From the NCBI GenBank assembly GCA_964613585.1, contig CAZTHL010000044.1, positions 1-31,441 on the forward strand: a stretch of 31,441 nucleotides of DNA, read 5' to 3'. Shown here one piece after another: positions 25,426-31,441 of this stretch. Made by a program: the position numbers and the translations under genes. Numbering within the stretch: the first letter of the stretch is position 1; every line of letters starts with the position of its first letter. The notes beneath the pieces are model-generated. The model was not told the DNA's origin. It did not search any database and worked only from the letters and a program-made list of their open reading frames with translations. The stretch is from CAZTHL01 sp964613585. GTDB lineage: Bacteria; Pseudomonadota; Alphaproteobacteria; DSM-16000; Inquilinaceae.

Positions 25426-25558
25426 TCTAGGCCGCCAATGGGTCGGTCGGTCCATTCACATGCGTTCACGTCGGTGTGACATGGTGATGAAATGTTCAGA
25501 AATACGCCTTCCGGACGCTTGGACGGCGCTGTCGCGGCCCCAGGTGGCAGACGATGTA

Positions 25559-25578
25559 GACCGTAACCGGTCAGTTAC
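25559..25578. promoter_or_regulatory. TetR-type operator candidate, copy 2 (tetR side)
   Basis: GACCGTAACCGGTCAGTTAC: the core GTAAC-N6-GTTAC is a perfect 5-bp inverted repeat. It lies 55 bases upstream of the tetR ATG, placed to repress tetR itself, 153 bases from copy 1. Confidence 0.72.
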
Positions 25579-25633
25579 ACATTGACCGCCTCGTCGAGGG
25601 CTGCCATCGCGGCGAGGCTGAAAGGATGCAGGC

Positions 25634-26248
25634 ATGACGGCGAGCCGCCGCGATCACCTCGTGCGGACGGCGCTGGAACTGTTCCAGCGACACGGGTATC
25701 ACGCCACCGGCATCGAGAAGATTCTGTCCACCGCGGGCGTGTCCAAGCCCACCCTGTACCGGCATTTCGAGTCCAAGGACGAGCTGATCCTCGCGGCCCT
25801 GGCCCAATGGGACGAGGAGAGCCGCGCGTGGCTGATGCAGGAGATGGAGAGCCGCGGCGGCACGCCTCGCGAGCGCGTCCTGGCGCTGTTCGACGCGCTG
25901 GCCGACTGGTTCGATACGGTCGGCTTCCAGGGCTGCATGTTCATAAACGCGACGGTGGAGTTCGCCGACCAGGACAACCCGATCCACCGGATGGCGGCGC
26001 GGCACAAGACGACCTTCGCCGCCCATGTGCGAGACCTCGTGGCGGCCTCGGGAGCGCGGCACCCCGGGGAGGTCACTGAGCAACTGATGCTGCTGATGGA
26101 GGGCGCCATCGTCACCGCGCACACCCACGGCCGCAGCGACGCGGCGCGCCGCGCCCGCGCCATGGCGGAGCTGATCCTGGCCCGGGCGCTCGACCCGGGG
26201 TGTGAGCCGGAGCGGGTGCCGGAGCGCGCCGTTGGGGTCAACGCGTAG
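25634..26248 (+). CDS. TetR/AcrR family transcriptional regulator
   Basis: 204 residues. The N-terminal helix-turn-helix is clear: a first helix (RDHLVRTALELFQRHGYHATGIEKIL) and the recognition helix region AGVSKPTLYRHFESKDELI, residues 8-52. The C-terminal ligand and dimer domain has FQGCMFINATVEFADQDNPIHRMA, a pattern typical of a TetR subgroup that acts as local repressor and senses a small molecule; the ligand is unknown. It is divergent from the giant LamG gene, and two palindromic operator candidates lie in between, so it most likely represses both itself and that gene. The start ATG 25634 has AAAGGA at about 25619-25624. Confidence 0.92.
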   Translation: MTASRRDHLVRTALELFQRHGYHATGIEKILSTAGVSKPTLYRHFESKDELILAALAQWDEESRAWLMQEMESRGGTPRERVLALFDALADWFDTVGFQGCMFINATVEFADQDNPIHRMAARHKTTFAAHVRDLVAASGARHPGEVTEQLMLLMEGAIVTAHTHGRSDAARRARAMAELILARALDPGCEPERVPERAVGVNA

Positions 26249-26441
26249 GCGGCCCGGCGGCGGCTTGGCCCCCGGCCGGTCGGCGGCGGCCGCCATGGCC
26301 GCGATGACCGCCGCGCGTCGACGGCCGCAAGGCGCCGGGCGGAATGACAGGCGGCAAAGGCAAAGGCGAGGCGTCTGCCATGAGCGACGCGGTCGTGCTA
26401 TCCTGCGCCGCAACATGAACGGACAGGCCTGGAGGGCGGGC

Positions 26442-26960
26442 ATGCAGGGACTGGTGCTGCCGCACAACGGACGGATGCCGGTGCTGGGGAACGCGGTGTT
26501 CATCGCGCCCACGGCGGCGGTGATGGGCGACGTCGCGATCGGCGACGAGAGCAACATTTGGTTCAGCTGCGTGGTGCGCGGCGACGTCAACGAGATCCGC
26601 ATCGGCGCGCGCACCAACATCCAGGACGGCACCGTCGTGCACGTCACCGGCGGCGGCCACGGCACCTATATTGGCGACGACGTGACGGTCGGCCATGCCG
26701 CGGTGATCCACGCCGCCACGGTCGAGAGCCTGGCGTTCATCGGCATGAAGGCCTGCCTGATGGACGGCGTGGTGGTGGAGAGCGGCGCCATGGTCGCCGC
26801 CGGCGCCCTGGTCACACCCGGCAAGCGGGTGCCCAGGGGCCAGCTCTGGGCCGGCAACCCGGCCAAGCACAAGCGCGACCTCACCGAGGAGGAGACGGCC
26901 TATCTGCCGATCTCGGCGCAAAAATACGTGCGGCTCGCAGGGACCTACCGCCCGGCGTAG
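26442..26960 (+). CDS. Gamma carbonic anhydrase family protein
   Basis: 172 residues from ATG 26442, chosen because GGAGGG (26431-26436) lies 5 bases upstream; ATG 26415 would add 9 residues and lacks a site. The protein is a left-handed beta-helix of hexapeptide repeats, like E. coli YrdA/CaiE and the Cam enzymes. The three zinc-ligand histidines are present: His67 (TVVHVTG), His85 and His90 (GHAAVIHAATV), with Arg46 and Asp48 in the VVRGDVNEIRIG segment and QDG at 61-63. The proton-shuttle loop of the Cam type is absent, as in YrdA-type members whose carbonic anhydrase activity is often undetected. The C-terminal helix (LTEEETAYLPISAQKYV) is typical. Confidence 0.93.
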   Translation: MQGLVLPHNGRMPVLGNAVFIAPTAAVMGDVAIGDESNIWFSCVVRGDVNEIRIGARTNIQDGTVVHVTGGGHGTYIGDDVTVGHAAVIHAATVESLAFIGMKACLMDGVVVESGAMVAAGALVTPGKRVPRGQLWAGNPAKHKRDLTEEETAYLPISAQKYVRLAGTYRPA

Positions 26961-27384
26961 AGCGGTGGCCCGTCGCGGCACAGCCGACCGCGACGGAGCA
27001 AGCAACAGCCAGGACAAGAACGACCGTCGTGGCGAGCGGAGTGAAGGCAAGAACAGCCGTCATAGCGAGCGCAGCAAAGCAAACCAGCCTTTTCTGTTGC
27101 TGCAGCCAACCAACCAGTTGGGATCAATGGCTGAGCTCGCGATGACCGCTCAAGCCATGTGCCGCGCGTGCTGCGCCGATAGCGAGCTTCTTGATCACTC
27201 TTCGAATTTCCAGAATCCCTTATGCCTGTGGCCGCGGCGTTTTCTTCTTGGCTACGAGAGCGAAGCCAAACAGCGCGCATGTCGTCCTCATTCGGCCACC
27301 TTTGCCGGCGTGTGGAACACCCTACAGCCGTGCCGGCGTTGACCGCGTCTACTGCTCTCCCCGACCGCCGCCGGGCTGCCCGCC
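26961..27384. other. Non-coding interval with degenerate repeat element
   Basis: 424 bases between the gamma carbonic anhydrase gene and the TIR remnant. No supported gene. It contains the repeat element at 27025-27146 and an AT-richer stretch at about 27180-27260. The base composition and decayed appearance suggest that an insertion or deletion has occurred here. Confidence 0.5.
27025..27146. repeat. Degenerate inverted-repeat (REP/MITE-like) element
   Basis: Two tandem direct copies of a motif, CGTCGTGGCGAGCGGAGTGA (from 27026) and CGTCATAGCGAGCGCAGCAA (from 27058), match the common bacterial repeat GTCATTGCGAGCG-AGCGAAGCAA with substitutions. About 70 bases to the right, GAGCTCGCGATGAC (27133-27146) is the same motif inverted (GTCATCGCGAGCTC). 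The unit is non-coding. Ends are approximate. Confidence 0.55.
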
Positions 27385-27800
27385 ATGACCCCGCTGTTCA
27401 TCCGCCACACCGCCAAGGACCGGGCCCGGGCCGGGCAGATCCATGCCGCCCTGTCCGGCGCCGGCTATCACGGCCTGTTCCTGGACTCCCACCCGGACGA
27501 CGGCGTCCCCCCGGGTGCCCGATGGGAGCAGCAACTGTGCCGACGGTTGCGCCAGAGCCGGGGCGTGGCGGTGCTGTGCAGCGGCCATTGGCGGACCTCG
27601 CCCCGGTGCGTGGCCGAGGCGCTTATGGCGCGCGGGCGCGGCTGGTCGGTGTTCCTGGTCGCGGCGGCGTCGAGGACACCGGCGTCGACCTTGACCTCGA
27701 CCGGTCGCCGACTCTCCGCGCCTCAGGCTCACCCGCGCTTCTCGATCGCACCGGCGCAAACGGGAACCGGCCACCCGAGGGCGGCCGGTCCAACGCTCAA
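27385..27800 (+). pseudogene. Remnant of a TIR-domain protein gene (frameshifted and truncated)
   Basis: The frame from ATG 27385 encodes the greater part of a TIR domain: LFIRHTAKDRARAGQIHAALSGAGYHGLFLD, the DDGVPPGARWEQQL segment, RGVAVLCSGHW and CVAEALMARGRGWSVFLV, with the catalytic-type Glu kept in CVAEA. After about 27665 this frame loses homology, and the +1 frame continues as GVDLDLDRSPTLRASG and then LLDRTGANGNRPPEGG, which resembles the IDLT-DR and RPPYPG sequence that follows TIR domains in TIR-STAND or TIR-WD40 proteins. Nothing further of such a protein is present before the end of phaC at 27838. I infer a frameshifted, truncated defence-type gene. The N-terminal FISH motif is FIRH, another sign of decay. 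Confidence 0.55.
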
Positions 27801-27811
27801 TCCGCAACTCT

Positions 27812-27828
27812 CGGGCCCGCTAGGCCCG
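27812..27828 (-). terminator. Hairpin downstream of phaC
   Basis: CGGGCC (27812-27817) pairs with GGCCCG (27823-27828), 5-base loop, 10 bases past the phaC stop in its direction. No T-run on that strand. Confidence 0.4.
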
Positions 27829-27837
27829 CGCCGGACC

Positions 27838-29658
27838 TCATCCGATGCGGGTCGCCACGTAGCTGCCCGGGGCGTCCTCGATCGCGGGCAGGCCGCCGGC
27901 GCCGGGCTCGCGGGCCGGCACCTTCTCGCCCGAATGATTGCCGAGCCACTTCAGCCACTCGGGCCACCAGGATCCTTCGTGCGCCTTGGCGTTGGCGAAC
28001 CACTCCTCGGGCGTCGGCGCGACCTTCGGGTTCATCCAGTAGCCGTACTTGCCCGAGGCCGGGGGGTTGACGATGCCGGCGATGTGGCCGGAGCCGGCCA
28101 GCACGAACTTCATCGGCCCCTTGAAGTGCTGGGTGGCCGCGTAGGTCGACTTCCAGGGCGCGATATGGTCCTCACGGGTCGAGCACATGAAGGCCGGCGT
28201 CTTGATCCGTGTCAGGTCGATCGGCACGCCCGCAAGCTCGATGCCGCCCGGCTTCACCAGCAGGTTCTGCTGATAGAACTTGCGCAGGTAGTAGCTGTGC
28301 ATGACCGACGGCATGCGCGTTGAGTCGCTGTTCCAGTACAGCAGGTCGAACGGGAACGGGTCCTTGCCGAGCAGGTAGTAATTCACAACGAGCGACCAGA
28401 TCAGGTCGTTGGCCCGCAGCATGTTGAAGGTTCCGGCCATCTGGCTGCCTTCCAGATAGCCCTTCTCGGCCATCGCCTTCTCGAGGCCCGAGATCTGCTC
28501 CTCGTCGATGAAGACGCCGAGCTCACCCGGCTGGGAGAAGTCGGTCATGCAGGTGAAGAAGGTGCCGCTCTTGATCCGGTCGTCCTTGTGGTGCGCCATG
28601 AACGACAGCGTGCAGGCGAGCAGCGTTCCGCCCAGGCAGTAGCCGAGAGCGTTCACCTCACGCTCGCCGATCGCCTTCTCGATCTGCTCCAGCGCCGTGA
28701 GCGGACCCTCCCGCATGTAGTCTTCGAAGGTCTTGCTCGACAGCCTCTCGTCCGGGTTGACCCAGGAGATCGTGAAGAAGGTGATGCCCTGGTCGACCGC
28801 CCACTTGATGAAGCTGTTCTTCGGCCGCAGGTCGAGAATATAGAACTTGTTGATCCACGGCGGGATGTAGAGCAGCGGCCGCCGGTACACGTCCGGTGTG
28901 GTGGGCGAGTACTGTACCAGCTGCATCAGGTCGTTCTGGAAGATGACCTTGCCCGGGGTGACGGCCAGGTTCTCGCCGACCTTGAAGGCGTCGTAGTCGG
29001 TCATGGCGATGCGAAGCTGGCCCTTGCCGCGCTCCAAATCGCTGAGCAGGTTCTCCAGGCCCTTGACCAGGTTCTCGCCGCCGGACTCGAGGGTGGCCCG
29101 CAGCACCTGCGGGTTGGTCCACAGGAAGTTCGAGGGCGCCATGGCATCGACGAACTGCCGGGTGTAGAAGTCGACCTTCTTCGAGGTGTGGTCGTCCAGG
29201 CCGTCGACGTCGCGCACGGTCTGCTGCATCCAGCGCGCGGTCAGCAGGTACGACTGCTTGATGAAGTCGAACAGCGAGTTCTCGTCCCAGGCCGGGTCCT
29301 TGAAGCGGCGGTCATCCTTGGCCGGCGTGATGATCGGGTCGACATCCTGGCCGAGCATCTTCTGCGTGGTCTGCTGCCACAGCGCCAGGTAGTCGTTCCA
29401 CAGGGTCATCTGCGCTTGAACGAGCTTGGCCGGGTCCGCCATCATCTTGGTGGTCATCTCGATGAAGGCGCCGCCCACGTTGAGCGGGTCGATCGGCGTG
29501 CTGCCGCCCTCCTTCACCTGCCGCTGCAGGAACTCCGTGACCAGCCGCTGGCTGCGCGCCGCGATATCGGTCATCGCTTGGCCCAGGGCCACCGGGTTCG
29601 GCAGCTGGATCTCCGATTCTGGCGCGGCTTGCTTGGTTGAACCCGTGCTTTCGGCCAT
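27838..29658 (-). CDS. phaC: Class I poly(3-hydroxyalkanoate) synthase PhaC
   Basis: 606 residues, the usual class I length. PhaC polymerises 3-hydroxyacyl-CoA into storage granules. The N-terminal PhaC domain (about 90-250) precedes an alpha/beta hydrolase core with the lipase-like box GYCLGG, catalytic Cys341, Asp497 (in STREDHIAPW) and His525 (AGSGHIAGIVNPP). The segment PLLYIPPWINKFYILDL is diagnostic. The ATG at 29656-29658 has GAGGTAG 8 bases upstream. No phasin, phaA or phaB lies in this window, so the monomer-supply genes are elsewhere. The gene is convergent with the TIR remnant and divergent from the lipoprotein gene. Confidence 0.96.
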   Translation of the reverse strand: MAESTGSTKQAAPESEIQLPNPVALGQAMTDIAARSQRLVTEFLQRQVKEGGSTPIDPLNVGGAFIEMTTKMMADPAKLVQAQMTLWNDYLALWQQTTQKMLGQDVDPIITPAKDDRRFKDPAWDENSLFDFIKQSYLLTARWMQQTVRDVDGLDDHTSKKVDFYTRQFVDAMAPSNFLWTNPQVLRATLESGGENLVKGLENLLSDLERGKGQLRIAMTDYDAFKVGENLAVTPGKVIFQNDLMQLVQYSPTTPDVYRRPLLYIPPWINKFYILDLRPKNSFIKWAVDQGITFFTISWVNPDERLSSKTFEDYMREGPLTALEQIEKAIGEREVNALGYCLGGTLLACTLSFMAHHKDDRIKSGTFFTCMTDFSQPGELGVFIDEEQISGLEKAMAEKGYLEGSQMAGTFNMLRANDLIWSLVVNYYLLGKDPFPFDLLYWNSDSTRMPSVMHSYYLRKFYQQNLLVKPGGIELAGVPIDLTRIKTPAFMCSTREDHIAPWKSTYAATQHFKGPMKFVLAGSGHIAGIVNPPASGKYGYWMNPKVAPTPEEWFANAKAHEGSWWPEWLKWLGNHSGEKVPAREPGAGGLPAIEDAPGSYVATRIG

Positions 29659-29887
29659 GGTGGACTACCTCATTGCTCAGAAGATCAGACTAGCATACGG
29701 TCCGCCGGTTCGGGACCGCCACCGGAGGCGGAACGCAAGACGGATCGGCCGGCCGCCGATCTTGATCGGCCCGGCGCCATGCCCGTCTTGATGATTGGTA
29801 AATTTTCATACACGATCGGGAGCGTGTTTGCATCGCCAAACTCGGCGCTTGCGTGCCGTAGCAACATGGTTCCAGCGCGACCGTGCC

Positions 29888-31441
29888 ATGGACCCGAACC
29901 GCCGCCATAAGGGGCGCGATCTGCGACCTTTCGCCTTGATCACATGTAAGGGATGCCCCGGCGAATCCAACAATGGCGCAGCGCGCCGGCGACCGGCCCG
30001 GCGAGGCGTCGTGGCGGCGGCGGGCGTGTTGCTGCTCGCGGCCTGCTCCGAGCGGGGCAGCCTGCTCGACGGCACGCCGTATGCCGGCGACATCGAGCCG
30101 ACCCTGCCGCGCCCGCAGCTGGCCCGCCCGGGGCCGGAGACGCCCGGCCCGGCGCCGCCGTCCGAGGGCGTCGTCGACCAGCCGGACGGGTCGGCCCGGG
30201 CGCCGATCGCCGCGGCCGCGGGCGAGGATGTCGAGCCGCCGCCCGCCAGAGGCGGGCCGCTCGACCCGCCCGCCGAACGCGGGCCGCCCGCCAAAGGCGG
30301 GCCGCTCGATAATGTCGAGGTGACGATCGAGCCGCCGCCGCAGGCGACCGACCGGCCCCGCTTGGGCGGTGACGACCTGGAGCCCAGGCCGCCGCCGGCC
30401 AGCCCGCCCCGCGCCGACTTCCCGATCACCGACGTGCCGGCCGGGGCGCCGTCGCGCGAGCCCGAGCCGACGCCCCGGCCGGTCGAGGAGGATGCTGACC
30501 GGCCCGCGGTCGATTCCGGTGACAGCAGCGCGGCGCCGGCGCCGCCTCCCGGGCAGGTCGGTGAGGCGGGGTCGAGGGACGGAGCGGCGGCGCGCCCCGC
30601 GGTCGCGTCGGCCGACCGGCCGCGGCCTGGCCGGCCGGTGCCCGACCTGACCCTGCCGGAGCCCGCGGCGCGGCCGGCCGTCGTCGAGGCGTCGGCCGAG
30701 GCGCCGTCCGCCGATCCGTCTCACGGGGTCGAGGCGGGAGGTGCGCCGACGGTCGCCGCCCTGCCGGTGCCGACGCTCGATCTGCCGAGCGTGCGACGTT
30801 ACCAGGACCCGCCGGCCACCGGCTTCATCGCCGCCGAGGCGCCGGCCTTGCCGGCGCGCCCGGACGCCCGGAGCCCGGCCGAGGCGCTGGCGGCCGGGCC
30901 CACCGCCGCTGACGCCGCTCCCCGCACCGGCGAGGTGGCGGAGGCGCCGGGCGGGCGGGACGGGCCGGTGCCGAGCGCGCTCGACACCCTGGGCCGGCCC
31001 GCGGTGTCGCGCGAGTACCCCAATCTGGCGGACGTGCCGCCGCGCCCCGGCGATCTGCCGAGCGCCGAGCGGCTCGAGCGGGAGCGTGGGGCGCTCGAGG
31101 CCGACCGCGCCGCCCTGCAGGAGGGACGTGTCCCGGAGCGCGAGCCGGAGCCGGCGGTGCGCGCGGACACGGCCGGCGAGGCGGCCCGGCCGGCTCCGGC
31201 GCCGACCGCGCCGCCGCCTCTGGCGGCGCCCGAGCTGTCGCTGACCGAGCCGGTACCGCCGACCCCGGTGCCGCCCGGGCTTGATGCGCCGCCGCGCTCG
31301 CCCGACCCGCGCAGCGACCGTGGGCAGGACCCGGTGGCGCCGCCCGCCGACCGCGACCGCGGCGAGGCGGAGGCGGATCAGAGCAGCGCCGTTGCCGACC
31401 CCGGGGCCGCCTCGGCCAGCGCCTCGGCCGGCGCCGCGGCC
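29888..31441 (+). CDS. Pro/Ala-rich lipoprotein, N-terminal part (runs off window end)
   Basis: The frame is open from ATG 29888 to the window edge, 518 codons. The true start is uncertain: an Arg-rich segment (GAARRRPARRG) precedes a hydrophobic stretch and lipobox VLLLAAC with the Cys at 30044-30046, so a start at or before a TTG at 29936 fits a lipoprotein signal best; GTG 30011 would give no basic n-region. The mature part is low-complexity, Pro/Ala/Asp/Arg-rich and probably disordered. Near 31016-31048 is YPNLADVPPRP followed by a short charged helix (ERLERERGALEADRAAL), a combination that, from memory, precedes OmpA-like domains in alphaproteobacterial envelope proteins. If so, this is an outer-membrane lipoprotein linked to peptidoglycan; the C-terminal domain is outside the window. 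Confidence 0.65.
   Translation, partial: MDPNRRHKGRDLRPFALITCKGCPGESNNGAARRRPARRGVVAAAGVLLLAACSERGSLLDGTPYAGDIEPTLPRPQLARPGPETPGPAPPSEGVVDQPDGSARAPIAAAAGEDVEPPPARGGPLDPPAERGPPAKGGPLDNVEVTIEPPPQATDRPRLGGDDLEPRPPPASPPRADFPITDVPAGAPSREPEPTPRPVEEDADRPAVDSGDSSAAPAPPPGQVGEAGSRDGAAARPAVASADRPRPGRPVPDLTLPEPAARPAVVEASAEAPSADPSHGVEAGGAPTVAALPVPTLDLPSVRRYQDPPATGFIAAEAPALPARPDARSPAEALAAGPTAADAAPRTGEVAEAPGGRDGPVPSALDTLGRPAVSREYPNLADVPPRPGDLPSAERLERERGALEADRAALQEGRVPEREPEPAVRADTAGEAARPAPAPTAPPPLAAPELSLTEPVPPTPVPPGLDAPPRSPDPRSDRGQDPVAPPADRDRGEAEADQSSAVADPGAASASASAGAAA
30241..30309 (+). repeat. Paired 24-bp direct repeats inside the lipoprotein gene
   Basis: GCCCGCCAGAGGCGGGCCGC plus TCGA at 30241-30264 recurs with one change at 30286-30309. 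Each copy holds a CCCGCC-N3-GGCGGG hairpin. Translated, they give PARGGPLD and PAKGGPLD. The spacing is 45 bases, a multiple of three, so the frame is kept. Confidence 0.75.

Larger units (their letters stand above)
25274..25633. promoter_or_regulatory. Divergent promoter region of the giant gene and tetR
   Basis: 360 bases with no gene. It carries the two operator candidates listed separately and, between them, a locally AT-richer stretch (about 25425-25510). Clear -35/-10 pairs were not obvious on either strand. Confidence 0.6.

Noticed and set aside
27700..28323. Continuation of the TIR frame to 28323
   Set aside because: From about 27838 it runs antisense through phaC, which is clearly the coding strand, and has no TIR-like or other domain there.
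29659..29887. Possible phaC regulator (PhaR-type) site upstream of phaC
   Set aside because: No clean TGC/GCA inverted pair was found; only short AT-rich patches that could be promoter sequence.

Overview
The window is high-GC bacterial chromosome from an alphaproteobacterium, probably Rhodospirillales- or Geminicoccales-like. That placement rests on gene order and protein style: the block bamE / ubiquinol-cytochrome-c chaperone / yceD-rpmF-plsX-fabH-ihfA-merR, an rplM-rpsI pair with an N-terminally extended S9, a class I PHA synthase, and a type L32 protein with two CxxC pairs. A run of exactly 100 N at 11099-11198 marks a scaffold gap, so this is a draft assembly or MAG and nothing can be said about the gap's real length.

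Layout. 1-219 is the 3' end of a membrane pyrophosphatase gene. 734-6315 is a housekeeping block: outer-membrane assembly lipoprotein BamE, a cytochrome bc1 assembly chaperone, then 23S rRNA/ribosome and fatty-acid/phospholipid start genes (yceD, rpmF, plsX, fabH) followed by ihfA and a MerR-type regulator. A tRNA-Pro(GGG) lies at 6405-6481. After an AT-richer non-coding stretch comes cutA, and then a four-gene envelope cluster (LAB_N membrane protein, GT2, GT39/ArnT-like, PAP2 phosphatase) that looks like a lipid A or polyprenyl-phosphate-sugar modification unit, cut by the N gap.

11261-14485 holds a minus-strand operon (crotonase-fold protein, CoA-binding protein, O-acetylhomoserine sulfhydrylase) and a divergent PaaI-type thioesterase. 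rplM-rpsI (14657-15613) and argC (17463-18509) are separated by a Tat-exported PhoD-like phosphatase on the other strand.

The most unusual part is 18719-26248: one 2184-residue multidomain protein with several LamG/jellyroll modules, a coiled coil and a large unrecognised C-terminal module, divergent from a TetR regulator. The shared 360-bp promoter region carries two near-identical 20-bp copies of a palindromic operator candidate. This looks like a self-contained, repressor-controlled accessory locus.

The right part (26249-31441) has a gamma-carbonic-anhydrase-like protein, a non-coding stretch with a degenerate inverted-repeat element, the decayed remnant of a TIR-domain gene (frameshifted, truncated), PHA synthase phaC, and the start of a long Pro/Ala-rich lipoprotein running off the window end.
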